64,000 nucleotides of DNA from Monoplex corrugatus (taxonomy: Eukaryota; Mollusca; Gastropoda; Littorinimorpha; Ranellidae): the NCBI GenBank assembly GCA_030674185.1, contig JAPXFY010000016.1, positions 40,077,466-40,141,465 on the forward strand, given 5' to 3'. Numbering within the stretch: position 1 is the first letter of the stretch; the number at the start of each line of letters is the position of its first letter. The translations under genes and the position numbers were made by a program. Of the stretch, positions 10,831-22,954 are shown one piece after another. Under the pieces are notes generated by a model that had not been told where the DNA came from, ran no database searches, and worked only from the letters and a program-made list of their open reading frames with translations.

Positions 10831-11285
10831 ATTCTATTTGTACAGTGTAAACAGTCCATGTCAAATGATACAAGGTGCACTTTACAAAGGAAAAATGGGA
10901 AAGATGGGGGGGGGGGGTGCCTTTTTGCCTGTTCATTACATTATAAACATGGTCAGATGCATGCATAAATACATCAGTGCAAGTGTTCATCATTAATAGC
11001 AAGAGATCATGGCATGAAATTAGAATACATACACATAGACACATGCACATTTATAACAGTACTTGCCATTGTAAAGAGATTTAATATCATGCAGTCTTGT
11101 ATAAATTTCATACAAAGTAATTTTTTACATCTGTGTCAGAGTTGATCTCAGTGGTTGTCATAATGATTTTTCACTCTGTAAATAATTGGAGGTAAAGGTG
11201 ATGCGGGTTTACGTCGCTGTATGTTGATAGCGGAGTGTCTGCAAACAGTGAACAGTATAAGCCGTAAGCAGTCTGTTTACTCTTT
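10830..11285. other. non-coding stretch
   Basis: AT-rich sequence with a G12-type homopolymer near 10907-10918. No exon or repeat family is recognised. Confidence 0.4.
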
Positions 11286-11395
11286 GACTCCCACACCCTA
11301 TCCACCAACTGCAAAAACTTAACCCTTTGACTCCCTCACCTTATCTACCAGCTTCCTGCAGGAAGTTGGTGGATAGTGCAAGAGAGTTAAATGGT
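11286..11395. repeat. hairpin repeat, copy 1
   Basis: CCCTTTGACTCCCTCACC is followed by TATCTACCAGCTTCCTGC, then the near-perfect inverse GCAGGAAGTTGGTGGATA, then AGAGAGTTAA. A partial tandem copy precedes it (11280-11310). The arms can pair over about 18 bp with almost no loop. Related copies lie at 5630-5680, 18988-19085, 20806-20880, 58398-58515, 62695-62795 and 63248-63325. Confidence 0.75.
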
Positions 11396-11584
11396 TGTTT
11401 TTGCTTTGCTAGCACCATTGACAACGCAGAACGCAGATGGACAGGGTGCAGGAGTCAAAGGATTAAAAAGTGTGTATGTGTCACAACAGTGTCCAGCTGT
11501 GCTCTTGGTTGAAAGGTGTATAACATCTTAGGTGTCTGTTGACAGCTGTCATTATCTAATGCTGTAACCGGTGTTGACGTTGGG

Positions 11585-13692
11585 TTACTGACGGGGCAGA
11601 CAGGGGGACTGAGGAACACAGGGGGACTGATGTGGCAGACAGGGGGACTGAAGGGGCAGAAAGGAGTCTATGGAACACAGGGTGACTGTCGGGGCTCAAA
11701 GGGGGACTGGAACACAGGGGGACTATCAGGGAAGAAAGGGGGACTGTGGAACACAGGGGGACTGACGGGGCAGAAAGGGGGACTATAGAACACAGGGGGA
11801 CTGACGGGGCAGAAAGGGGGACTGGAACACAGGGGGACTGACGGGGCACAAAGGGGGACTGTGGAACACAGGGGGGCTGACAGGGCACAAAGGGGGACTA
11901 TAGAACACAGGGGGACTGACGGGGCACAAAGGGGGACTATAGAACACAGGGGGACTGGAACACATGGGGACTGACGGGGCACAAAGGGGGACTGACGGGA
12001 CAGAAAGGGGACTGTGGAACACATGGGGACTGATGGGGCAGAAAGGGGGACTGTGGAACACAGGGGGACTGACAGGGCACAAAGGGGGACTGTGGAATAC
12101 AGGGGGACTGACAGGGCACAAAGGGGGACTGTGGAACACATGGAGGACTGATGGGGCAGAAAGGGGGACTGTGGAACACATGGGGACTGACAGGGCACAA
12201 AGGGGGACTGTGGAACACAGGGGGACTGATGGGGCGCAAAGGGGGACTGTGGAACACATGGGGACTGATGGGGCACAAAGGGGGACTGATAGGGCACAAA
12301 GGGGGACTGTGGAACACAGGGGTACTGACAGGGCACAAAGGCGGACTGTGGAACACAGGGGGACTGATGGGGCACAAAGGGGGACTGTGGAACACAGGGG
12401 GGCTGACAGGGCACAAAGGGGGACTTAGAACACAGGGGGACTGATGGGGCACAAAGGGGACTGGAACACAGGGGACTGAAGGGCACAAAGGGGGACTGTA
12501 GAACACACAGGGGCTGACGGGCACAAAGGGGGACTGTGGAAACAATGGGGACTGATGGGGCACAAAGGGGGACTGTGGAACACAGGGGACTGATGGGGCA
12601 AAAGGGGGACTGTGGAACACAGGGGGACTGACAGGGCACAAAGGGGGACTAGGAACACAGGGGACTGAGGGGCACAAAGGGGACTGAGAACACATGGGGA
12701 CTGAGGGCACAAAGGGTGGGATCGGGACTAAGACAAAGGGGGACTTGGAACACAGGGGGACTGACGGGCACAAAGGGGGACTGTGGAAACAGGGGGACTG
12801 ACGGGAAGAAGGGGACTGTGGAACACAGGGGACTGACAGGGCACAAAGGGGGACTGTGGAACACATGGGGACTGACAGGGCACAAAGGGGGACTGTGGAA
12901 CACATGGGGACTGATGGGGCAAAAGGGGACTGTGGAACACAGGGGGACTGAAGGGCAGAAGGGGGAGGGCAGAAAGGGGACTGTGGAACACAGTGGGACT
13001 GAAGGGCACAAAGGGGGATGTGGAACACATGGGGGCTGACAGGGGCACAAAGGGGGACTGTGGAACACATGGGGACTGATGGGCACAAAGGGGGACTGTG
13101 GAACACAGGGGACTGATGGGCACAAAGGGGGACTGTGGAACACATGGGGACTATGGGGCACAAAGGGGGACTGTGGAACACATGGGGGACTGATGGGGCA
13201 CAAAGGGGGACTGTGGAACACAGGGGACTGATGGGGCAGAAAGGGGGACTATGGAACACAGGGGACTGATGGGGTAGAAAGGGACTGTGGAACACATGGG
13301 GGAATGATGGGCACAAAGGGGGACTTGGAACACAGGGGGACTGATGGGGCACAAAGGGGGACTGTGGAACACATGGGGACTGATGGGGCACAAAGGGGGA
13401 CTGTGGAACACAGGGGGACTGATGGGGCACAAAGGGGGACTGTGGAACACAGGGGGACTGACGGGGTAGAAAGGGGACTATGGAACACAAGGGGACTGAT
13501 GGGGTAGAAAGGGACTGTGGAACACAGGGGGACTGACAGGGCACAAAGGGGACTGTGGAACACAGGGAGACTGATGGGGCACAAAGGGGGACTGTGGAAC
13601 ACATGGGGACTGTGGAGCACAAAAGGGACTGATGGAGGTGGGGACTGACAGGGCACAAAGGGGGACTGTGGGATACATAGGGGACTGATGAT
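11585..13692. repeat. 39-bp G-rich minisatellite, about 54 units
   Basis: The consensus is two half-units, GGGGACTGTGGAACACAG and GGGGACTGATGGGGCACAAAG, repeated over 2.1 kb. Every unit has three or more G4-G5 runs on the plus strand. The period is a multiple of 3, so the minus strand shows long Pro/Ser/Val/Cys ORFs (CPISPPVFHSPPL repeats). Their lengths follow the repeat phase, and they break wherever a unit loses a base, so I do not call a gene. From about 12430 to 13320 many units have single-base losses. Confidence 0.95.
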
Positions 13693-13714
13693 TTACTTGT
13701 TTGTCACACTTTGA

Positions 13715-14165
13715 TCACAGTGTCCATCCATTCTGTGTCATATATCCACGGCAGTTTTATATCTCTACTACAACAGCTGTTAATGATTAGTGGTATGTAC
13801 TATACTTCACATTGTGTATTGCATTGAAGGCAGTCTTGACTTTGAACACAGGATGTTAATGAATAGTGGTTTGTACTTTAATCCCCATCCTGTTGTATGT
13901 TGAAAGCAGTCATAGTCTCTGCTACACTGGCTGTTAATTGTTAGCAGTAACATTCTATATCATGTTGACAGCAGTCATATGTCTTAATGATTAGTGGTAT
14001 GATACTATAATCCACTTTATGTATTGTGTAGACTGCAGTTTTATGTCTCGGCTACAGGGGCTATTAATGATTAGTGGTATGTACTTTAATCTACATTGTA
14101 TACTTTATTGACAGCAGTTTTATATCTCTGCTTTACTGTCGTGGTTATGATTAGTGGTATATACC
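13715..14165. repeat. degenerate ~90-bp tandem repeat, about 5 units
   Basis: Recurring blocks TTAATGATTAGTGGTATGTA and GACAGCAGTTTTATATCTCT with intervening CACATTGTGTA-type sequence. Strongly diverged. Confidence 0.7.
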
Positions 14166-15450
14166 ACAAAGCCTTTCAGCATGTCTGTGATAATCAAAAT
14201 GTGTGTTATTGATATGTGTATATGGTGTCTGTATGATAAACAATAAGTGTCGCTGATATACAGATGATGTTTGTATCATCTCTTAAGTTTTTTATGTGAG
14301 CTGAAACATGACTGTGTGTGAAGCACATTGGGTTTTGTGCAGGCAGAAGGAGTCTCCTATCTCTTGGCATATCCTTTATTCTTAAATGCAGGGTGATATA
14401 TCTATATGTCTAATAAAACAAGACAGGGCCATATTTTGGAATAATTAACAGAATAAGACATGGCCACATTTTGCCCAAACATGTGCAGGTAGCTGGTGAT
14501 TAGGCTGAGGGAGACAAAATTTGAAAGTAGGCATGAAAATTCAGTTATAGATAATGTTGAGTCTGGTTTTTGTACCAGTACAATCCATATAGCACTATTC
14601 CTTATTTGCATGTGTCTCTGAAGAACAGTAATACAACCAACTGACACAAGTAGTGACCGAGAGAAAGACACTAACTTTGACACAATAATGTTTTTATTGT
14701 AAAGGCCATTGACTCATGACTGGGACTAGTGAGAGCAAGACACTGATACTGATGCTAAGAGAAAGACGCTGACACTGACACTATGACAGTAGTTTAATTA
14801 TGAAGGCCATTGACTCATGACCTAGAGGAAAAGTAACAAAGCAAGAGAGAAAGACTGGTGAGACTTTGTCAGTCTGATTTTCAAAAGCAGAATGAGTTTG
14901 AAAAACAATATTGTGAAATACATCTTATGGAACTGGCTTGTATTACTTAAGTGTTTGAATTCCTTGTACATTTTTTGTTCTTGTATAGAGTACTGGTCTT
15001 CGTATTGTTTGGAAGGCTTGTTACTTATAATGTATATGCCAAAAACATACAAAAACAGAATGAGAACATGTATATGATATAGAAAACGAGACTGGCATAA
15101 AGTTTTGGCCAAGTGGCATTTGTTGTGCATACATAAAAGAGAACACAGAACAAATACACAAAACTCAGGGGGAAAAACATCAAGATTTCCTGATGTTTTG
15201 TTGTGCCTGTTTTCTTTTGTGTATTAAATTCGTGTTCTCTTTGTGTTTTTGTGTATTGCTGGTTTCCTTTTGCTTCAATGCTGGCAATCACTTTGATTTA
15301 GATTTTACAATGTATATGTTAATAGTGTTTAGAAAACTCGGTGATTTACAGTGTCAGTTTTTGTAGTGTCATACTGACACCCATACTGGTCATGTGCATG
15401 TGTCTTATTTTTACAATATAGTGTTTTATTCGCAAAGCAGTTATCGTCAT
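14166..15450. other. non-coding stretch
   Basis: AT-rich sequence. AAGGCCATTGACTCATGAC occurs twice about 100 bp apart (14703 and 14803). The segment 15185-15275 resembles the Penelope-type terminal sequence noted near 20640 and 57066. No supported gene. Confidence 0.4.
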
Positions 15451-15590
15451 TGGAGAAAATAGCTTTTTTCTTTTTGTGCCAATCATTCTGGTGGTGTCAG
15501 TGCAGTGTTTCATGGGTCTTGTCTTCCCCTCCATTTCTAGTTCAAAACCTCTCCAGCACATACAGCTTTTCACAGGCTTAAGGAGTGTGC
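15450..15590 (+). mobile_element. SINE family 2, partial opposite-strand copy
   Basis: CAATCATTCTGGTGGTGTCA followed by CCCCTCCATTTCTAGTTCAA and CACAGGCTTAAG is the reverse of the central and distal blocks of family 2. The tRNA-like head is not visible, so this is a truncated copy. Confidence 0.5.
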
Positions 15591-15945
15591 AAGGCATTTT
15601 CTGGTACATAGAAGTTTGCATAGTCTGTATAAGTGTGCAATGTGCTTTCTGGCCCATAGAAGTTTGCATAGCTTGTAGGAGTATGCAATGTGCTTTCTGG
15701 CATATAGAACTTTGCATAGTCTGTAGAGTGTACAGGATGCTGTCTGGGATATAGAGCTGTGCATAGTGTGTAGGAGTGTGCAAGATGCTTTCTGGTATAT
15801 AGAACTTTGCATAATGTGTAGGAGTATGCAATGTGCTCTATGGTATATGGAACTTTGCATGATCTGTAGGAATGTGCAATTTGCTTTCTGGCATTTAGAA
15901 CTTTGCAAACAGTCTCCAGGAGTGGGCTGTTTGCTGACACATGGA
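15575..15945. repeat. 48-bp minisatellite, about 7-8 units
   Basis: The unit is GAGTGTGCAATGTGCTTTCT + GGCATATAGAACTTTGCATA + GTCTGTAG. The minus-strand His/Tyr/Ala-rich ORFs over it (a 16-residue period) reflect the repeat only. Confidence 0.9.
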
Positions 15946-16489
15946 ATTTTGCAGAGTATGGTATGGGCAAATATTTGCCAACAGATCTGGCTTGTGCCAA
16001 ATGTTTCACAGACACATGTATTTAGGTAGAAGACTTCAGTTGAACAGGCACATGTATTTGTATGGTAGATTTCTGTTGAAAATGCTTGACTAAAAGCTGA
16101 TTTAAGGAGTAAAGAAAGTTTTTCTGTCAAAAAGAAATTATTTTCTTTCAAAGGACTCATGCTGTACATTCCAAAGGTATGCACATCAGTCATAGTACAT
16201 TGAATGCACTGGTTTAGGGCAAGAACATTTCTTAGTAACCTATTGTCAGCAGTGAAGGAAGAGGTTGGAATAGGAAACAGTCAAAAACCGATTACATCAC
16301 TGGCTGTGACTGAGCTTGTGTTAATATATCCTGACTTTCCATCAATTGAACTAGCCAGCAGGTATTCTGCAGTCCCATAGAACCGTTGGTATTTGCAATC
16401 CTGGATTATTTCTCTCATGGCACTGAAACAGAATCTACAGAGGCCAATGGTCTCACATAGGACAGACAGTGTGACAATGAATAATGATC

Positions 16490-16860
16490 ATAGATATGTG
16501 GTTATGTCTACAGTGGTTAATAGTCCCACACAGGAAAGACAGTGTGACAGTGATCACAGATGATTTCTATCATTAGGTCTACAGTGGCTAATAGTCTGGT
16601 CAGGATGGCCACATGACAGTGATCACAGATGTCTATCATTAGGTCTACAGTGGCTAATAGTCTGGTCAGGATGGCCACATGACAGTGATCACATATGTCT
16701 ATCATTAGGTCTACAGTGGCTAATAGTCTGGTCAGAATGGCCACATGACAGTGATCACAGATGATTTCTATCATTAGTCTACAGTGGCTAATAGTCCCAT
16801 GCAGGACAGGCAATGTAACAGTGATCACAGAATGTATCTATAGTATGTCTATGGCAGTTG
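16490..16860. repeat. ~65-bp minisatellite, about 5 units
   Basis: The unit contains CAGTGATCACAGATGTCTAT + CATTAGGTCTACAGTGGCTA + ATAGTCTGGTCAGGATGGCC + ACATGA. The three central units are nearly identical and the edges are diverged. Confidence 0.92.
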
Positions 16861-17089
16861 AATAGTCCCTCACTGGAAAGATATCTCTTTGGCAAGGATC
16901 ACGGATGAAGTCTGTGATAGTCTGGTCTGCCCAAAGCCTGGCTTTTCTGTGCTCCTATTTCTCTTCTGCGAGGAACAGTTGTCTCTTGGTGAAGTTGCTG
17001 AGTTCTCTGAACGTCATCTGCTTTCAGGAGCTTCTGTCTTTTATGTAAACTTGCCAGGTGTTCTTATTGATTCCTTATAAAATGCAAGG

Positions 17090-17650
17090 GAAAAAGTGAT
17101 GTTGAGTCTTCATTTTTTCTCATAAAATCTTTGGCTATGTCACAGAGTGAGGGTATATTGTCTTGTAAAGATCCAGACTATCCAGACTTTCGTCATGTCA
17201 GTGTCACTTGATGTAGCTTTGACTGTTTATCAGTTGGTCAAAAAACATCTTGCTGACTTTTCACTTTATTTGAAATATTGCTTTATTGGTTTATACCGGT
17301 GTATAATTGATTTTTTTTGTGTTTGAGGAGAAAAATCTGTGATTGCGTGATTATGATGGTGAAGTTTTTGTGTAAAAGTGTAATTTTGTTAAAGTACTGA
17401 GTGTGCTGATTTATGGAGAGAGAAAATCTGTGGTGGCCACGTTGTGATGGTAGACAGTTTCTTATGTAGTCATGATCTTCCTGTCTGGAATGTTCTGTGA
17501 TCATTTTATGCATATCTCATTTGGCAGGTTTATGTAATTATTGTCAGCTATCTTTACTATTCGAGTGGGAAAAGAACTTGCTTTTTTTTGCCAACAAGGA
17601 GAAAAAAAAGTTACAACTAGCATGCAGACTGGCAACTGACCATGCCTTGT
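17090..17650. other. non-coding stretch
   Basis: AT-rich sequence. No repeat family or exon is recognised. The 63-codon open segment just upstream (16889-17080) lacks any recognised motif and I do not call it. Confidence 0.35.
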
Positions 17651-17654
17651 AACA

Positions 17655-17945
17655 TGACTTTAGAGTTCATTGGAATGTGGAGTCATTCTGGAGGGATTCA
17701 TTGCATTCAGATAACTACATATTTCTCTGCCTAAATCTTCCAGCAATTATCTGAGCACTGACAAGTCTTGAAATGGGGGCGGGGGGAGGGTAGGAGAGAA
17801 ACTAATGAAACACTAAGTTTTACCAGCAGAACGGGGAAACATTAAGTGGGTCAATGAGTGGGCCAGTTTTCAATGTTGGGGCTGGGATTGAACTTGAGAT
17901 ATCAGATCTTGAGTCCACAGCTCTATCAGAAGAACCAATCAGCCC
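17655..17945 (-). mobile_element. SINE family 2, copy 2
   Basis: It has the family 2 block order: CTTGAAATGGGGGCGGGGG, ACCAGCAGAACGG, AGTTTTCAATGTTGGGGCTG, GGATTGAACTTGAGATATCA and CACAGCTCTATCAGAAGAA. The reverse of the last two blocks gives the pol III boxes of the tRNA-like head. Confidence 0.65.
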
Positions 17946-18509
17946 ACATGTTGTAACATGAATTTACCCCTACCTAAGTCTGGGGTTCCTTAAGTTGTCT
18001 GTTTCCACCTCTTACCAAACCACACTTAATTGGGATCAGTTCCTATTATCGATCTATACATTTTTGGGATCAATTCATGTTTTAAATGTAGACCTGAACA
18101 TGTTTGCACCTCGAGCGCAAAGGCTGCTGGCAAATGCGAATGTTCAAATAAGTATGAAGCTCCCATCTTTTCTTTCCTTCTTTGTTTCTGTTTCCTTTCC
18201 TTTTTTTTTTCTTGCTTTTCTACTGTCATCCGTGATGCTAGCATCTTTGAAACGGCTTATTGATGGGTTTTGCTGAATGTATTTCACTCGTTTCTCACAA
18301 TGAGGAACTGTTTTAAGTTTGATGGTTGTTTTTTGTTTTGTTTTTTTGGAAGGATGATTTTTTTTTCAGAGCATACAAGAAACAGTCATGAATGAAATGG
18401 TAATAATAGCATAATTCCAAACAGATTATGTAAAAACGAATCTTGTGTTGACAGGAGGAAAAAAGGCGGTTTCGAAGACATGGGAAGAGAGTAAACAATG
18501 ACTCGTACA

Positions 18510-18615
18510 GAACTGTAGGTAATAATTTTGAACTATTGAAAAATAACCATATACAGAAGGTATAAGGTAATAATTTTGAACTATTGAAAAATAACCATAT
18601 GCAAAAGGTTAACTC
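18510..18615. repeat. 44-bp direct repeat, 2 units
   Basis: GGTAATAATTTTGAACTATT + GAAAAATAACCATATACAGA + AGGT occurs twice in tandem with few differences. Confidence 0.85.
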
Positions 18616-18754
18616 TAGTTATCGATCAGAAATATACACTTTCAAATTGTGATGGTAGTGATTAGCTTTTTTTTAATTTCTGTTATTTTGGTTGTGTCAG
18701 CACAAAAATTCAAGCTGAATGATTGCGTGTTTTGTCATAATTAGAAAAAAAAAG

Positions 18755-18906
18755 TCAACAAGAAACGGGCGAGAGTGCTGGATGGGACCCCAAGTAATAA
18801 TGGGACCCAAAGCTCAACCAGATCCAAACTGATTGGTTGTAAGGCATTGTTGCTCTGGGTCCATTCCAGCATCCTCGGGTGTTTCTTATTGGCCTTCTTG
18901 TTTAAT
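18755..18906. mobile_element. foldback/MITE candidate, ~150 bp
   Basis: The left arm (AACAAGAAACGGGCGAGAGT then GCTGGATGGGACCC) and the right arm, read in reverse (AAGAAACACCCGAGGATGCT then GGAATGGACCC), form about 35-bp inverted repeats around a short centre. Related ~60-bp segments (CAAGCTGAATGATTGCG at 18712 and CAAGCTGAGTGATTTC at 18947) flank it as direct repeats. There is no coding capacity. Confidence 0.6.
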
Positions 18907-18987
18907 TTATGTTGTTTTAGTTGATGTCAGCTCACAAGAATGTCAAGCTGAGTGATTTCTGTTTTATCATGAATCCAAACGTGGTCT

Positions 18988-19085
18988 TGACCTTTTGATC
19001 GCCATCTCTGCCACCAGCACCAAACAATTTCTTGTAGGAAGCTGGTGTTTGTGGATGATGATGAATAGGATGATGGAGTTATAGG
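18988..19085. repeat. hairpin repeat, diverged copy
   Basis: TTTTGATCGCCATCTCTG, CCACCAGCACCAAAC and TTGTAGGAAGCTGGTGTTTG partially reproduce the arms of the hairpin repeat at 11286-11395. Confidence 0.45.
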
Positions 19086-19089
19086 ATTA

Positions 19090-20640
19090 AAATGTGTATG
19101 TACTTAACACATGTGTGTCAGACGTATATGTACTTAATACAGTTATGTAAGGGTAAATTATGTATGTACTTAATGCGTGTCTGTAACACACATGTGTACA
19201 TAACACATGTATATTTGTAATACATGTATGCTTGTGTCAACATAATTTGCAGAGCTGGCTTTATCTCATCAGTTTGTGTCACTGTCTAATGATATCAGAT
19301 CAAATTATTTGTGAGGTGGAAGAGAGATTTCATTAACATTGAAAACAGTGATCATTATGTGAGAATAATTGATTACATTGTGATAATCAGATTGACTGGA
19401 TTCATATACACATATTGTATAGACACACTCTGCCTCTGGATCTATCAGTAAACATACCACCACTGGGTCTGTCGGTCTAGGCGGATTTCTGTGTTGGACA
19501 CACACCAGTTCTGTCAACAGTTTTGACTGTACAGTTATAGATTGACAGTCTATCTGACAGTGATTGCACAGAAAGACTGCGGTCTTTTAGAAGTTTTGTC
19601 TCATCTCTGTTCTCATAATGCTTGACACCTATAGCAGATAATCTATATCGGACTACATACTTACAAAGGGAATACAGTTGTATACATGAGTTAAGTAGTA
19701 AAATAGATTTTAGTTAATCAGATTTTGTTGCTGAACTTCTTTAGGAAAGGTTTTGTTAAGTTCAGTATGTTCAGTGTCCTCATGAAATGGATTTCTGTGC
19801 GAAATCATATGCCCCAAAACATATGCAACACTGCTTAAATACATTTTGATCTGTCTTTTTTGGGAAAAGGGGGAACTTGGGGGAGGGAGGTTGATTCAAC
19901 CAACTTTGGGAATCTATTGGGTGACAGAAATGGTCCTGCAAGAATATCTTTCCTGTTTGTAGATGGATTTGTTTTTCCATGTTTACGTATGATGAGTTTT
20001 GGTACAGCCTTTTGTTTATTAAAAGGGAACATTTCTCTGCAATCACATTGCTGCCTTATGTTCATGACAGACAAGTGCTTCTGATTACAGCATTCTGTAT
20101 GTGTTCTTGAGTAGTTTCGTTTATGTTTTTAATATTTTTAACCTTCATTTACACACCTAAATGTAAGAGAGGTTCTGTGTTTGTTTGTTTTGTTTGTTTC
20201 TTTGATTTGTGATAAGACAAATGTGTTTACCAGGGTTGTCAACCAGATTCGTCAGTTCCTGGATGTAAGGATATCATTTAAAAATGAATTGATGTTTTGT
20301 TGTTGTTGTTGTTGTTGTTTTAGGGGGGGGGGGGTTGTTTTGGTTGTTGTGTGATGGACTAAATAGTGCACAAGGTTTTCAACCAAACAAAGCAAACTTG
20401 TCAACTTCCATGTTTAATATCATTCTTAGATTTATTTTTGTTTTAATGTTTTTGCTCTGTTTGCTGAAAGCTTCAGCAGAAATGTGTGGTACAGCTGTGA
20501 CGTGCTTTGGCACGGCCAGAACTTTGGGTATGTGATGTTAATACAGACCACCGGACGAAACAGCAGGGAAGTTTTAGTCTTTTTCTCCTAATTTTTGTAT
20601 TTGGTGTTTATCCGTTTGTGATCTTATGTTTACGCTTGAC
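19090..20640. other. non-coding stretch
   Basis: TGTATGTACTTAA-type short repeats lie at 19090-19210 and the remainder is AT-rich unique-looking sequence. A (TTG)n run with a G10 homopolymer lies at 20296-20335. No gene is supported. Confidence 0.4.
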
Positions 20641-20730
20641 AAAGGCCAGTTGGCCGAAAATTTGCGCCTGTTTTGTCTGTTTGTATTAATTACGTGTTCT
20701 GATTCTATTTTCGTCTGGTTCCTTAGTAGA
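20635..20730 (+). repeat. Penelope-like terminal sequence with GGCCAGTTGGCC hairpin (candidate)
   Basis: TTGACAAAGGCCAGTTGGCC then GAAAATTTGCGCCTG forms a 5-bp GC stem with a 2-nt loop followed by GAAAA. The following TGTATTAATTACGTGTTCTG + ATTCTATTTTCGTCTGGTTCC resembles the right arm at 57060-57109. A Penelope-like element link is inferred from other retroelement ends and is not demonstrated. Confidence 0.35.
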
Positions 20731-20805
20731 GACCGTTAGATTCTTTTGATATCTGACTGCCCTTGATTCAAGAGAACAGTTGGGGTTCTTTCCAGTCTGG
20801 TGATC

Positions 20806-20880
20806 ATTCTTTCACTACTGAACCCTGTCCACCAGCTTCTTGCAAGAGGCTGGTGTATCAGATGAAGAAATGAAAACGTT
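20806..20880. repeat. hairpin repeat copy
   Basis: CTGTCCACCAGCTTCTTGC is followed by AAGAGGCTGGTG, giving a hairpin of the same family as 11286-11395. Confidence 0.6.
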
Positions 20881-20929
20881 AATAATCTTGTTGCTTCAGG
20901 GGATTGTCACGGCTGTTTGTAAACGGTAA

Positions 20930-21335
20930 TAAACTGTTCATAGTCTGTTTTAGCATTTACGTCTGTTTCAGTGTTAAGCGTGTATAACCTTTCAGTGTTT
21001 ATAGTCTGTTTCAGCGTGTTAGAATCTGTTCATGTTATGATCTGTTTCAGCATTTATATTCTGTTTCAGAGTTTTCAGTCTGTTTCAATATTTAGAGTCT
21101 GCTTCAGTGATCATAGTATGTTTCAGTGTTTATAGTTTCTTCCAGTGTTTATAATCTGTATCAGTTCTTGTAGTTTGATTCAGTGTTTATAGTCTGTGTC
21201 ATTGTTTGTCATCTGTTTCTGCTTTTACAGTCTGTTTCAGGGTTTGTAGTCTGTTTCTTTGTTTATGGTCTGTTTAGTCTGTTTCAGCGTTTATAGTCTA
21301 TTTCAGCGTTTATTGTCTCTTAACGCGTTTTGTTA
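20930..21335. repeat. ~20-24-bp minisatellite (GTTTATAGTCTGTTTCAG)
   Basis: About 18 imperfect units of AGTGTTTATAGTCTGTTTC. Variable length and strongly diverged. Confidence 0.85.
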
Positions 21336-21339
21336 CAGC

Positions 21340-22950
21340 CTAGTTTTGACGCCACTTGCAGAAGACTGCAATCTGACTGGCTATTTGTCATTCATTTGTT
21401 GAACCTTTGACCCCATGATTTTTGACATCCAGAACTGGTGCTCACATGCCCCAGGTATAAAGATGAATGAGTGAAGTACTTGGCATGTTTATGAAAGTAA
21501 CTAAAACACACTTCCATTTCTGCTTGGTGAACAGAATGTTCAACATACAGGAATACTGGTGATATTCATTCTTAGTGCTTTAAATCTGCCAGAAGAAAAG
21601 CAGACCATAATGAAACTACGAACATAGGTGTATATTACTTTGTGGCTGAAACAGTTAATCTGAACAGTGCATTGAAATTCTTGTTAACTGTATCATCTAC
21701 CTGCAAAAAATTCACTTTTGTCACCCTCTCCCCCCTCCTCCACTCCATTTGTCTATGGGCCTGTAGCCTTGTAATTAATTTTCTGTCTTGTCGATACTCA
21801 CATAATTATGGAGACCTTGAAAGACATTTTGTTTGGAAATTCTGTCTGTGCTGAAATGCTGCTGTGGTTTTACTAAGAATCTGTTGTGACGTTAGTCCTT
21901 TTCTCATTCTTTTTCTGGTCAGTCATAATGTTTATTTCTTTTCTTGTGCTACTGTGACTGAAATGTCTCATTCGAGAAAGGTAACACAAATTAATGCTGT
22001 TTATGTTATACTCTTACATTAATTTTGTTGTTATTTTCTGCTTATGCAAAAGAATTACCACCTTTACGATGCATTGTTTATTGTTTGTCAACAAGATGAG
22101 ATATGATCAGAAACATCAAGAGCAGGGAAATGGTGGAAACAACACTAGTCCGTCATCATACATCAACAGAGAATTAAGTGGTTTTGGTCGTCTGTCCTGA
22201 ATGCAACCCACCAGTTAGCTGAAGCATGTAACAAAAAGATACCGGGATATAAAGTAAGATGCAGACCATGTAAGACCTGGACTGATTGTGTGATAGAGAC
22301 CTTGGTGTTACACAGCTTTTCTCCTTATCCAGCTCACTGCTGACAATCAACTCTATCTCCCCAAGACACCCAATATTGTACAACTGGACAGATAAAAGGA
22401 AGAAAGAAGAAAGTTAAAAACTGTCTTAGCATATATTTCAATAGCACTAAACCAGAAAACTGTTTCCCCCTTTCTGTTTTTCGTTGCAAGTATAGTGTGA
22501 AAAAACACCTGTATTATTCCCTGTGAGAATGTGGATTATTGATTCCCACTTCCGCCAGACTTGGTAAAGTTTGGGAGGTTGACGACAAAAATACACAGAT
22601 TTTGGTCTGATTGTGGTGTCAGATTAAGGGAAAACAGCTTATCAAAGGAATTGTTTGGATCTAGTGAGAGTCACTTCTTATACTTTACCAATGCATGTAA
22701 TGTTATTGTTCTTTGCCGCCATGTGCCACAAGATCGACTGCATGAAAGAAGATAACAACTGACGTTTTGATGGTTGACTATTTCATACGCTGTGGTGATA
22801 ACAGCCAACCCACAGTTGTGTCACTGAGAATATTCTTGGCCTTTGCATTGTGTTTGTTCTGGGCTATTATACTTTTTTTTAGTCATTAGAAAGATAAGCA
22901 ATGTAATGTAATGTACACATATTTTTCTCAGGTTGCTGAATTCTTGTGTT
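21340..22950. other. non-coding stretch
   Basis: AT-rich sequence without a recognisable exon, repeat family or RNA gene. Confidence 0.4.
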
Positions 22951-22954
22951 CATG

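Noticed and set aside
11585..13692. Long minus-strand ORFs (up to about 570 codons) rich in Pro, Ser, Val and Cys
   Set aside because: They follow the 39-bp repeat phase, overlap each other in different frames and break at single-base losses. No start context, splice sites or non-repeat domain supports a protein.
15570..16190. Minus-strand ORFs of 145-207 codons with repeated HSY/LCKVLYxRKH
   Set aside because: They are translations of the 48-bp minisatellite and end at the array edges.
16889..17080. 63-codon ORF with a coding-like look (plus) and an alternative minus reading
   Set aside because: No recognised motif, no convincing splice borders, and adjacent to a minisatellite.
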